From an uncultured Lachnospiraceae bacterium (GTDB lineage Bacteria; Bacillota; Clostridia; Lachnospirales; Lachnospiraceae), in contig CACZBD010000007.1 in the NCBI GenBank assembly GCA_902779305.1, positions 24,760-88,759 on the forward strand: a stretch of DNA of 64,000 nucleotides, in the 5' to 3' direction. Position numbers and translations under genes: made by a program. Position 1 is the first letter of the stretch, and the number at the start of each line of letters is the position of its first letter. The notes under the pieces are model-generated. The model had not been told where the DNA came from. It was given only the letters and a program-made list of their open reading frames with translations, and did not search any database. Below, piece by piece: positions 6,951 through 14,967 of the stretch.

Positions 6951-8726
6951 ATGTATTATGATGGCAAGATCTGGATCGGAAAGAATGAAGAGAAGGATGT
7001 GTATATTTACCCGCGCATGGCCAACCGCCACGGCCTGATCGCAGGCGCGACGGGTACCGGTAAGACGGTGACTTTGAAAGTCATGGCAGAGTCCTTTTCC
7101 GATACAGGGGTTCCGGTATTTTTGGCAGATGCAAAAGGCGATCTTGCCGGCATGTGCAGACCGGGACAGAGCAATGAAGATATGATCGAGCGCATGGAGT
7201 ATTTCGGCCTTGCGCAGGCGGGATTTGATTTTAAGAGCTATCCCGTTAATTACTGGGATGTTTACGGGGAACGCGGCATACAGCTGCGCACGACCGTTTC
7301 GGAGATGGGACCGCTTCTGCTTGCGAGGATCATGGGACTGAATGACGTGCAGACGGATATCCTGAACGTGGTCTTCAAGATTGCGGATGACAACCAGCTT
7401 CTGCTGATCGATACCAAGGATCTGAAGAAGATGCTGCAGTTCGTCAGTGACAACAGCAAGGAATTCAGTGCGGAATACGGAAATATGCCGCCCACATCCA
7501 TCGCGGCCATCATCCGTGCCGTTGTGGCGCTTGAGACAAACGGCGGAGACAAGTTCTTCCTGGAGCCGGCGCTCAACATCAAAGACTGGCTTGCAACGGA
7601 TAACAGCGGAAGAGGATTCATCCAGATCCTTGACTGTGAGAAACTGATGCAGAATCCGAAGACCTACTCCATGTTCCTGCTGTGGATGATCTCTGAACTT
7701 TATGAGACGCTTCCGGAAGCGGGCGATCTTGAGAAACCCCGCATGGTATTCTTCTTTGACGAAGCACACATGCTCTTTGACAATGCGCCGCGCGTTCTGC
7801 TTGAGAAGATCGAGCAGGTTGTGAAGCTGATCCGCTCCAAGGGCGTCGGCATCTATTTCATCACACAGAATCCGCGCGATATCCCGGACGGCGTGCTTGC
7901 GCAGCTCGGAAATAAGGTGCAGCATGCCCTGCATGCTTATACACCGAATGAGCAGAAGGCAATGCGTGCGGTGGCAGGCGGCTTCAGAGAGAATCCGGCG
8001 TTTGACACCTATACCGCGCTCGGCGAACTGGGTACCGGCGAGGCGCTGGTTTCCGTGCTTGGAGAAGACGGCGTGCCGACCATGGTGGAACGTGTCCGCA
8101 TCCTGCCGCCCGCAAGTAAGATGGGTGCGATCGATGACGGAACACGCATGGAAATGATCAATTCCTCCATGCTGTTTGCCAAATATGATTACACCGTGGA
8201 TAATGAGTCCGCGTTTGAACGCCTGACGGCATATTATTCCGAACTGGAAGAAACCGCGGCTAAGGAAAAAGAAGCAATGGAACGTCAGCACGCGGAAGAA
8301 CGCGAGAAGGCTGAGGCGGAAAGAGCAGCCGAAAAAGAACGTCTTGCAGCCGAGAAGGCAGAAGAAAAAGAACGGATCGCTGCTGAGAAGGCGGAAGAAA
8401 GAGAACGGATCGCGGCCGAGAAGGCAGCGGAGAAAGAGCGGATCGCAGCGGAAAGGCAGGCGGAAAAAGAACGCATTGCCGCAGAAAAAGCCGCCGAGAA
8501 AGAACGTCTGGCAGAAGAGAGAGCGGAAGCAAAGAAAGCGGAGCAGAGAAGCAGGGCGATCAAATCCGCAACGAAGTCCGTGGCAAGTTCTGCGGTCGGA
8601 ACGATCGGCAGAGAAGTCGGAAACTCTCTTGGCAAATCCGTTGGCGGAACGTTCGGCAAGAGACTCGGCGGAAATCTCGGCGCTTCTTTGGGAAGAGGCC
8701 TGATCGGCACACTGTTCAAACTGTGA
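6951..8726 (+). CDS. HerA/YjgR-like P-loop ATPase (DUF853)
   Basis: A 591-residue member of the DUF853 (YjgR) branch of the HerA/FtsK superfamily. The Walker A motif GATGTGKT is at about 32-39 and the Walker B motif FFFDEAH at about 266-272. A conserved ITQNPRDIP segment lies near 305. Residues about 445-535 are an Ala/Glu/Lys/Arg helix built of 11-residue repeats. The last 55 residues are rich in Gly and Ser with G-x3-G spacing, a tail also known from YjgR proteins, perhaps for membrane or self association. The biological role of the family is unsettled; DNA pumping is assumed by homology to HerA. The gene is transcribed alone, between its own promoter and a terminator at 8771. Confidence 0.85.
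   Translation: MYYDGKIWIGKNEEKDVYIYPRMANRHGLIAGATGTGKTVTLKVMAESFSDTGVPVFLADAKGDLAGMCRPGQSNEDMIERMEYFGLAQAGFDFKSYPVNYWDVYGERGIQLRTTVSEMGPLLLARIMGLNDVQTDILNVVFKIADDNQLLLIDTKDLKKMLQFVSDNSKEFSAEYGNMPPTSIAAIIRAVVALETNGGDKFFLEPALNIKDWLATDNSGRGFIQILDCEKLMQNPKTYSMFLLWMISELYETLPEAGDLEKPRMVFFFDEAHMLFDNAPRVLLEKIEQVVKLIRSKGVGIYFITQNPRDIPDGVLAQLGNKVQHALHAYTPNEQKAMRAVAGGFRENPAFDTYTALGELGTGEALVSVLGEDGVPTMVERVRILPPASKMGAIDDGTRMEMINSSMLFAKYDYTVDNESAFERLTAYYSELEETAAKEKEAMERQHAEEREKAEAERAAEKERLAAEKAEEKERIAAEKAEERERIAAEKAAEKERIAAERQAEKERIAAEKAAEKERLAEERAEAKKAEQRSRAIKSATKSVASSAVGTIGREVGNSLGKSVGGTFGKRLGGNLGASLGRGLIGTLFKL
8340..8537 (+). repeat. Six tandem 33-bp imperfect repeats coding 11-residue coiled-coil units
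   Basis: Within the HerA-like gene six consecutive units follow R-(I/L)-A-x-E-(K/R)-x-x-(E/A)-(K/R)-(E/K). An 11-residue period is a hendecad, which predicts a straight or slightly right-handed coiled coil rather than a heptad coil. Confidence 0.75.
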
Positions 8727-8770
8727 CCGGTTTCCGGATTGAAAACATATAGATCTACATGACAGCCTGA

Positions 8771-8798
8771 AAACTCCCGGTCGTTTCCGGGAGTTTTT
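8771..8798 (+). terminator. Intrinsic terminator after the HerA-like gene
   Basis: A perfect ten-base-pair stem (8771-8780 with 8787-8796), a six-base loop and a T run. Confidence 0.85.
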
Positions 8799-8824
8799 GG
8801 AAAATAAAGAATAAGGGTGGAATT

Positions 8825-10312
8825 ATGAGCAAGGAACGTAAAAGCGGGATCCTGTTGCCGGTGGCAAGCCTTCCGGCGAAATACGGGATCGGTACAATGG
8901 GAAAAGAAGCGTATCATTTTATTGACTGTCTGAAGGAAGCGGGCCAGTCGTTCTGGCAGATCCTGCCTCTTGGCGCGACGGGATACGGGGATTCTCCCTA
9001 CCAGTCATTTTCCACGTTTGCGGGAAACCCGTACTATATCGATCTGGAAATGCTGGTTGAGGAAGGGCTTCTTACGGAAGAAGAACTGGATGCGTTTGAT
9101 TTTGGCGATAATGAGGAATACATCGACTACGAGAAGATCTACCGGTGCCGCTTCAAGGCGCTCAGGCTCGCCTACGAACGCTGCAACCTGGAATATAACG
9201 GCGCGTTCTGGGAATTTGTCGGAGAGAACAAGTTCTGGCTCGAAGACTATGCGCTGTTCATGGCGATCAAGAATTCCTATGACGGCAAAAGCTTTGCGGA
9301 GTGGGACGACGATATCAGACTCAGGAAAGAGGAAGCGCTGCAACGCTGCAAAAACCTTTACGCCGACGAGATCAACTTCTACCGGTTCCAGCAATTCTAT
9401 TTCATGAAGCAGTGGAAGAAACTGAAAGAATATGCCAACCAAAACGGCATCGGGATCATCGGGGATATTCCGATCTATGTGGCCTTTGATTCCGCGGACA
9501 CCTGGTCCGAACCGAAACTGTTTCAGATCGATGAAGAAGGGCTGCCCGTTTCGGTAGCCGGCTGCCCGCCCGATGCGTTCTCGGATCTCGGCCAGCTGTG
9601 GGGGAATCCGCTGTATGACTGGAAATACCACAAGGAGACAGGGTATGACTGGTGGATCAGGAGGATGTTCCACTGCCGGAAACTCTATGATGTGGTCCGC
9701 GTGGACCATTTCCGCGGGTTTGATTCCTATTATGCGATCCCTTACGGAAACGAAGATGCAAAGGTCGGCGAGTGGGAAGAAGGGCCCGGAATGGACCTTT
9801 TCAATACGATGAAAGACAGGCTCGGCGAGATGCAGGTGATCGCGGAGGACCTTGGCTTCTTGACGGAGTCTGTCCTGCAGCTTGTAAAGGACAGCACGTT
9901 CCCGGGCATGAAAGTCCTGCAGTTTGCGTTTGACCACAACAACCCGAATGATTACCTGCCGCACAATTATCCCCATAACTGTGTGGTCTATACGGGCACC
10001 CATGACAATGACACTCTGCTTGGCTGGCTGAAGGAATTATCTGCAGAAGACAGGGCGTTTGCAAAAGAGTATATGCATGTGCTGACAGACAACGACGAAG
10101 ATATTGCCGAAGCCGTGATCAGGCTTGCGATGTCTTCCGTTGCGAAGATCTGCATCGTACCCATACAGGAATTCCTGAAAAAGGACGGCAGCGCAAGGAT
10201 CAACAAACCGGCGACGCTCGGCGATAACTGGAAATGGAGAATGCGCCGTGAGGAACTGACCGGCGAAGTGGTTGAAAAGATCAGGAGAATGACCTGGTTA
10301 TACGGAAGATGA
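8825..10312 (+). CDS. malQ: 4-alpha-glucanotransferase (amylomaltase)
   Basis: A 495-residue GH77 enzyme that transfers alpha-1,4-glucan segments between malto-oligosaccharides, releasing glucose, in the cytoplasm. The N-terminus has GILLPVASLP and GATGYGDSPYQSFS, which shape the acceptor pocket. The nucleophile Asp lies in VRVDHFRGF (about residue 295), the acid/base Glu in VIAEDLG (about 343), and the transition-state Asp in THDNDT (about 395). Length is normal for bacterial amylomaltase. ATG at 8825 follows an AGGGTGG box. The last four bases overlap the MATE exporter gene, so the two are co-translated. The pairing may reflect no more than operon convenience. No dedicated promoter is clear after the upstream terminator. 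Confidence 0.93.
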   Translation: MSKERKSGILLPVASLPAKYGIGTMGKEAYHFIDCLKEAGQSFWQILPLGATGYGDSPYQSFSTFAGNPYYIDLEMLVEEGLLTEEELDAFDFGDNEEYIDYEKIYRCRFKALRLAYERCNLEYNGAFWEFVGENKFWLEDYALFMAIKNSYDGKSFAEWDDDIRLRKEEALQRCKNLYADEINFYRFQQFYFMKQWKKLKEYANQNGIGIIGDIPIYVAFDSADTWSEPKLFQIDEEGLPVSVAGCPPDAFSDLGQLWGNPLYDWKYHKETGYDWWIRRMFHCRKLYDVVRVDHFRGFDSYYAIPYGNEDAKVGEWEEGPGMDLFNTMKDRLGEMQVIAEDLGFLTESVLQLVKDSTFPGMKVLQFAFDHNNPNDYLPHNYPHNCVVYTGTHDNDTLLGWLKELSAEDRAFAKEYMHVLTDNDEDIAEAVIRLAMSSVAKICIVPIQEFLKKDGSARINKPATLGDNWKWRMRREELTGEVVEKIRRMTWLYGR

Positions 10313-11697
10313 GTATTGCAAAAAAGAAAGAATTTAAGCGCAGAGATCTGACAGAAGGGCCGATCGTACGGACCCTTCTGCTTTATATGATCCCGATCCT
10401 GTTATCGAATCTGTTCCAGCAATTGTATAATACGGTGGATTCCATCGTGGTCGGAAGGTTTTCCGGAGACTATGCGCTGGCGGCCGTCGGTTCAAGCGGT
10501 GCGCTGATCAACCTGATGATCGGCTTTTTCCTCGGGGCTGCAACCGGGTCCGGTGTGATCTTTGCCATGAACTTCGGGGCAAAGGACTATGCGGAACTTC
10601 GAAAGACCATGGATAACGCGATCATTTTGGGACTCATGATCGGTGTGCTGATATCCGTTCTCGGCGTGGCTTTTTCGGATAACCTTCTGACACTGATGAA
10701 CACGCCGGATACGGTGTTTCCGCTGGCAAAGCAGTATCTGCAGATCTATCTGGGAGGATCGATCGCGAACATTCTCTACAACCTTGGGGCTGCGCTGATC
10801 CGCGCCGAGGGAAATTCGCGCGCGCCGCTCGTCTATCTTCTGATCGGCGGGCTTACCAACATCGCGCTCGATTTTCTGCTTGTCGGTGCTTTTCATATGG
10901 GCGTTGTCGGCGCAGCGCTTGCAACGGTTGCCTCCCAGCTGATCCCGGCCGTACTGTGTCTCATCCATATGGGAAAAATGGATAAACGCTACCGGCTGAA
11001 CCTGCTGAAGATGAAATTCGACAGGGGGAAGTGCCTGGAGCTGATCCGCGTGTCCGTACCGTGCGGGCTGCAGTCGGCCATGTTCAACATTTCCAATTTC
11101 CTGATCCAGGTCAAGATCAATTCCTTCGGGGATGTTGTAATGGCCGGTGTTGCCGCATACGGGAAGATCGACGGCTTTATCTATATGCCGACAGGGGCGC
11201 TGAGCCTGTCGCTGTCCACCTTTGTCGGGCAGAACATTGGCGCGGGGCATTATGAGAGAGTGCAGAAAGGGATCCGTTCAGTTTTGCTGATCGCCTGCGC
11301 GAATGCGATGTTTTTGGGAGCCGTGATCTTTATGACCTGTCCGTATCTGCTCCGAATCTTTACCAAAGAAGAGGCGACCATCGCTGCAGCCTTGGAAATG
11401 ATGCACTTTCTGGCGCCGTTCAGCTGGACGTTTACACCGACGGATATTTTGGGATCCGCGATCAGGGGAGCCGGAAAACCATTCGGTGTCACCGTGATCT
11501 CGGCGCTGTCCATCTGTGTCTTCCGCCTGATCTGGCTGCCCGTTGTGCTGCATTTTTATCATGATGTCCGCCTGGTCTATATCGTTTATCCGATCTCGTG
11601 GATCATTTCCACGACTGCGATCTTTATTTTTTACCGGAAAAAACGTGCACAATATTTTTCTCCAAGGCTTGTTACATTTCAGGATAATGTGATATAA
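10309..11697 (+). CDS. MATE-family multidrug/metabolite exporter
   Basis: A 462-residue, twelve-helix polytopic membrane protein. The N-terminal PIVRTLLLYMIPILLSN start and the YNTVDSIVVGRF block are diagnostic of MATE antiporters (PF01554), and the repeat in the second half begins near residue 240. MATE proteins export cationic compounds in exchange for Na+ or H+; the substrate cannot be told here. It starts inside the malQ stop (ATGA), so it is translationally coupled to amylomaltase. No terminator follows. A TATAAT sequence lies across its 3' end and begins the promoter region of the next gene. Confidence 0.88.
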   Translation: MSIAKKKEFKRRDLTEGPIVRTLLLYMIPILLSNLFQQLYNTVDSIVVGRFSGDYALAAVGSSGALINLMIGFFLGAATGSGVIFAMNFGAKDYAELRKTMDNAIILGLMIGVLISVLGVAFSDNLLTLMNTPDTVFPLAKQYLQIYLGGSIANILYNLGAALIRAEGNSRAPLVYLLIGGLTNIALDFLLVGAFHMGVVGAALATVASQLIPAVLCLIHMGKMDKRYRLNLLKMKFDRGKCLELIRVSVPCGLQSAMFNISNFLIQVKINSFGDVVMAGVAAYGKIDGFIYMPTGALSLSLSTFVGQNIGAGHYERVQKGIRSVLLIACANAMFLGAVIFMTCPYLLRIFTKEEATIAAALEMMHFLAPFSWTFTPTDILGSAIRGAGKPFGVTVISALSICVFRLIWLPVVLHFYHDVRLVYIVYPISWIISTTAIFIFYRKKRAQYFSPRLVTFQDNVI

Positions 11698-11698
11698 T
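11669..11698 (+). promoter_or_regulatory. Sigma-A-like promoter upstream of the FliD-like gene
   Basis: TTGTTA (11669-11674), 18 bases, then TATAAT (11693-11698), overlapping the end of the MATE gene. Together with the next element it suggests two tandem starts. Confidence 0.4.
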
Positions 11699-11733
11699 AG
11701 AATCTCAATAGGTATGTGAACCGATTTGGACTA

Positions 11734-11759
11734 TAGAAACGGAACTTTTCTGCCGATAT
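11734..11759 (+). promoter_or_regulatory. Candidate sigma-D (sigma-28, flagellar) promoter
   Basis: TAGA (11734-11737), 14 bases, then GCCGATAT (11752-11759). The Bacillus/E. coli sigma-28 consensus is TAAA-N15-GCCGATAA, so the -10 element matches closely and the -35 by three of four bases. It lies 55 bases before the ATG of a protein that resembles the tail of the flagellar cap FliD. Confidence 0.5.
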
Positions 11760-11814
11760 AGAAATTGAGGCAGTATGCAGACGGATCTGCGTGTATCAGG
11801 AAAGGAGTCACGAT

Positions 11815-12468
11815 ATGTCTACAATCAATAATGATTATTCATCCATGTTTGACAGTCTGTATGGATCTTCATCGACTTCACAGAATTCTTCCGCAAACTT
11901 TTTGAGTGACTGGGCAAGCGTTAAGAACGGCAGTTATGCGAAACTGACGAAGGCTTATTATGCAAAACATTCCGACAAGGCGCAGAAGGCTGACGCTTCC
12001 GAGATCAAAGAGGCGGTAAACGCCAACAACAAGATCAAGAGTGATGCGGAATCCCTGAAGAAGAGCCTTGGGGACATCAAGGATGTCGAAGGTCTGAAGC
12101 AGTTTGTGAAAGATTACAACGCAATGGTTTCTTCCGGCGCGGAATCCGATAACAGGGGCGTTTTGAGAAACACCCTGTCCATGACACAGATGGTTTCCAA
12201 GCACGAGAGCACTTTGGCGGATCTTGGGATCACGATCGGCGAGGACAATAAGCTAAGTCTGGATGAGTCGATCGCGTCAAAAGCCGGAAACAATACGTTC
12301 AAGGCTTTGTTCGACGGTGTCGGCTCTCTTGGCGATATGCTTGCAAGCAAAGCATCCGGGATCGTCAACAACGCCAACGCGGAGATCAATAAACTGAGCA
12401 ATTACACATCAGGCGGCACCTATGCCGGCGTTTCCTCCGTCGGAAATATTTATGACGGATCTTATTGA
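11815..12468 (+). CDS. Small FliD-tail-like protein
   Basis: A 217-residue protein. Start 11815 is preferred over an upstream GTG because AAAGGAG lies eight bases before it. There is no signal peptide or membrane segment, and no cysteine. The N-terminal 40 residues are Ser/Asn/Tyr-rich, 45-115 are helical, and 125-165 contain a NRGVLRNTL / LADLGITIGEDNKLSLDE pattern. That pattern is close to the conserved C-terminal region of flagellar hook-associated protein 2 (FliD), whose tail follows with helices. FliD proteins are two to three times longer, so this is either a secreted or cap-like relative or a chaperone-type derivative. The sigma-D-like promoter supports a link with motility. The family relation is inferred from the pattern. 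Confidence 0.55.
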   Translation: MSTINNDYSSMFDSLYGSSSTSQNSSANFLSDWASVKNGSYAKLTKAYYAKHSDKAQKADASEIKEAVNANNKIKSDAESLKKSLGDIKDVEGLKQFVKDYNAMVSSGAESDNRGVLRNTLSMTQMVSKHESTLADLGITIGEDNKLSLDESIASKAGNNTFKALFDGVGSLGDMLASKASGIVNNANAEINKLSNYTSGGTYAGVSSVGNIYDGSY

Positions 12469-12493
12469 CAAAGCCGTCATAATTATGTAGAAT
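12465..12493 (+). promoter_or_regulatory. Promoter of tRNA-Leu
   Basis: TTGACA (12465-12470), an exact 17-base spacer and TAGAAT (12488-12493). The -35 box overlaps the stop codon of the FliD-like gene. Confidence 0.75.
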
Positions 12494-12540
12494 ACCTGTG
12501 TTGTCCATCGTACATTGCTTTGCGATCTATGATGAATCAT

Positions 12541-12624
12541 GCAGGAATGGCGGAATTGGCAGACGCGCACGGTTCAGGTCCGTGTGGTAGCAATACCATG
12601 AGAGTTCAAGTCTCTTTTCCTGCA
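12541..12624 (+). tRNA. tRNA-Leu (anticodon CAG)
   Basis: A class II tRNA with a long variable arm. The acceptor arms GCAGGAA and TTCCTGC pair. The anticodon stem CACGG/CCGTG holds loop TTCAGGT, giving CAG. The T-arm has GTTCAAGTC and the discriminator is A. CCA is not encoded. It has its own promoter and terminator. Confidence 0.93.
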
Positions 12625-12626
12625 GA

Positions 12627-12656
12627 AAAGGCCCCGAATTTTTTCGGGGCTTTTAT
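12627..12656 (+). terminator. Terminator of tRNA-Leu
   Basis: Stem GCCCCGAA/TTCGGGGC (12631-12638 with 12643-12650), a T-rich loop, then TTTTATTTTT. Confidence 0.9.
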
Positions 12657-12697
12657 TTTTCCTACGGGAATAAAAATCAACTAAGGGGACATTCTCA

Positions 12698-14863
12698 ATG
12701 ATAAAAATAATAGAACGGATCAGAAGTTTCTTCACGAAGATCACAACCGGGACACGCGCCTATGCCGGAACGGTTTCAGAAGGCAGAAGAGGAGCGCTTA
12801 TTGCGCTGTATGCGCTTTTGCTCTTCTGGGCATTCTCGTTTTTTTACGGCGGTTACACCTATCTGCCGCTGCTCTTAGCCATTCTGATCGGCGTGGCGCT
12901 GTCTGCGGCGGTCCCGGCGGTTCTCTATGCGGTCTTTTTCCTGCTGTTTGGATCAAAGAGCGTGACGAGGGTGCTGTTTATCACGGAGTTGATCCTGCTC
13001 TCGTTTATCGCGATCATAGCCTGTCAGGGGAAGGAGATCGTTCCGGGCCTGCTTTTTGCGCTCCTTTTAACGACAGCAGTGGATCTTCTCGGAAGATGCG
13101 CTTATCTATGGATCTTTAAAAAGAACGGTCAGAAAAGCGTGCTTGTCACAGGGATCTGTTCAGTTCTTGTGATCCTTCTGGTGCTTTTGTTCCTGATCCC
13201 GGACGGATTTGCCGCGCATCATACGGAAAGGTATGCAAAGCTTCAGGAGGATGCAAAAACAACCGTCCGGACTTTGCAGGAAGATGCAGGAGAGACCGCT
13301 ATTGAGAGCCTGACCTACGGACCGGGAGAAGATAATGACTTATGTTCCGAAACGGTCGATCTTTCCGCATTTGCAAAACGGGGATTCCTAAACAGGATCT
13401 TCATGCAATTTAAGTTCCGCTTCGATCTTGACGAAGCCCCGGTTTCCGGAAAGATCTGGCTGCCGAAAGAGGAAAAGGCCTGCCCCGTGCTCTTTATCGT
13501 TCACGGAAACCACGGTCTGGAAGCAGAGTCATACCTGGGATACGAATATCTGGGGGAATATCTTTCCCAAAACGGGTATGCGGTCGTATCGGTGGATGAA
13601 AACTGCTGCAATACCCTGTCGGATGAAAATGATGCCAGGGCGGTGCTGCTGCTTGAAAATGTGAAGCAGGTCCTTGCCTGGAACGTTGAAAAAGGAAACG
13701 TGCTGGAGGGCCGGCTCGATCCGGAAAGGATCACGCTTGCGGGACATTCCAGAGGCGGGGAAGCAGTCTGCATCGCAGCGCTTTTTAACCGGTATACAAG
13801 GTATCCGGAGAACGCAAACCTGAAGTTTGATTACGGCTTCTCGATCCGCTCCCTGATCGCTATCGCGCCGACCACGGAGCAGTATATGCCGGCCGGAAAG
13901 ACCTTTGACCTTTCTGATGTCAGTTATCTTCTGATCCATGGATCGAATGATCAGGATGTGAGCAAAGTGATGGGAGAGAAGCAGTACGATCATATTCATT
14001 TTACAAAAGGCGATGGCGCCTTTGCTTCGTCAATTTATGTGATCGGCGCCAACCACGGACAGTTTAATGCGCTTTGGGGCAGATATGACACGTCATTTCC
14101 GCAAAGCAGGTTTTTCGATGTTGCAGGTCTGATGACGGAAGAGGACCAGCACCTCCTGCTCTGCAAACTGATGAGAGCATTTCTGGATGTGACGCTTTTG
14201 GGAGAAGAAAACAACAAAGCGCTGTTTTATGATATCAATGCATACCGCGAGGACCTTCCGGACGTGGCTTTTGAGCAAACGTATCGCGACGATACATTTC
14301 TGACCTTGTTTGATTTTAACGAAGCAAATGATCCCGGCAGCGTGGAAAATGCGCCGCAGATCCTGGACGTTTCAGGCGCGAAGGAATGGACGGAAAAGAA
14401 AAGGAAGATGGGATCGGACGGTGCCGGTGAAAATCACGCGCTTGCATTCCACTGGGGAGAGGATGAGAAGGATGTCCGGGTGGTCGTGAAACCGGGAGAG
14501 CTTGATCTGTCACAGGATCTGTTTTCGTTTAACATCGCGGACATGCGCGAGAAGAAGGAAGTAAAGGATGCAGGGCCGCTTGGCTACAGCGTGATCTTTA
14601 CGGATGCAAACGGAAACAGGGCGGTTCTTGACGCTCCTGTGCAAGTCCTGCCGACAGTCTGCGTGAAACTTTACAAGTTCGAATCCCTGCTCGGGCACAA
14701 TACTTATAAACACCAGTTTACGACCGTCCGTGTAAATCCCGCTGACGGAAAGCAGGATCCCGGATTTGACGCGGGTAAGATCAAGGAGATCGAGATCTCT
14801 TTTCATGAAAGCATCGGAGATATCGAACTGGATGATATCGGGATCTGCAAGGCAACGCCCTGA
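12698..14863 (+). CDS. Membrane-anchored alpha/beta hydrolase of unknown substrate
   Basis: A 721-residue protein. Residues about 25-175 contain five hydrophobic segments. An alpha/beta-hydrolase domain spans about 240-490: an FIVHGNHG oxyanion loop, nucleophile Ser in GHSRGGE (about 350), Asp in HGSNDQD (about 413) and His in GANHGQF (about 450). This catalytic set resembles dienelactone hydrolase and PET-hydrolase-like esterases. The C-terminal 200 residues are beta-rich, probably a carbohydrate-binding-like or jelly-roll domain outside the membrane. The start ATG has AAGGGGA ten bases upstream. It follows the tRNA-Leu terminator and no clear promoter is seen. Function is inferred from the triad; the substrate is unknown. 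Confidence 0.7.
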   Translation: MIKIIERIRSFFTKITTGTRAYAGTVSEGRRGALIALYALLLFWAFSFFYGGYTYLPLLLAILIGVALSAAVPAVLYAVFFLLFGSKSVTRVLFITELILLSFIAIIACQGKEIVPGLLFALLLTTAVDLLGRCAYLWIFKKNGQKSVLVTGICSVLVILLVLLFLIPDGFAAHHTERYAKLQEDAKTTVRTLQEDAGETAIESLTYGPGEDNDLCSETVDLSAFAKRGFLNRIFMQFKFRFDLDEAPVSGKIWLPKEEKACPVLFIVHGNHGLEAESYLGYEYLGEYLSQNGYAVVSVDENCCNTLSDENDARAVLLLENVKQVLAWNVEKGNVLEGRLDPERITLAGHSRGGEAVCIAALFNRYTRYPENANLKFDYGFSIRSLIAIAPTTEQYMPAGKTFDLSDVSYLLIHGSNDQDVSKVMGEKQYDHIHFTKGDGAFASSIYVIGANHGQFNALWGRYDTSFPQSRFFDVAGLMTEEDQHLLLCKLMRAFLDVTLLGEENNKALFYDINAYREDLPDVAFEQTYRDDTFLTLFDFNEANDPGSVENAPQILDVSGAKEWTEKKRKMGSDGAGENHALAFHWGEDEKDVRVVVKPGELDLSQDLFSFNIADMREKKEVKDAGPLGYSVIFTDANGNRAVLDAPVQVLPTVCVKLYKFESLLGHNTYKHQFTTVRVNPADGKQDPGFDAGKIKEIEISFHESIGDIELDDIGICKATP

Positions 14864-14893
14864 TGAGTGTCCCGCATGATACGCAAACGGCGG

Positions 14894-14934
14894 TTGACAA
14901 ACGCCATGGTTTCGATATAGTTAGAGTTGACTAA
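14894..14934 (+). promoter_or_regulatory. Promoter of copA with a TTAG-N6-CTAA palindrome
   Basis: TTGACA (14894-14899), 16 bases, TATAGT (14916-14921), then TTAG-N6-CTAA at 14921-14934 overlapping the expected start point. The palindrome could bind a metal-responsive repressor; it matches neither a typical CopY box nor a CsoR site, so the regulator is unknown. Confidence 0.5.
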
Positions 14935-14967
14935 TTCGGATAGATTGGTAGAAAGATCGGGGTAAAA

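Noticed and set aside
6888..8291. Long minus-strand open frame (467 codons) opposite the HerA-like gene
   Set aside because: It covers a gene with clear Walker motifs, has no ribosome-binding site and a composition rich in His, Arg and Leu typical of a reverse-complement shadow.
8340..8537. Tandem repeats read as a CRISPR-like array
   Set aside because: Units are contiguous with no spacers and are in frame with a coiled coil in a coding region.
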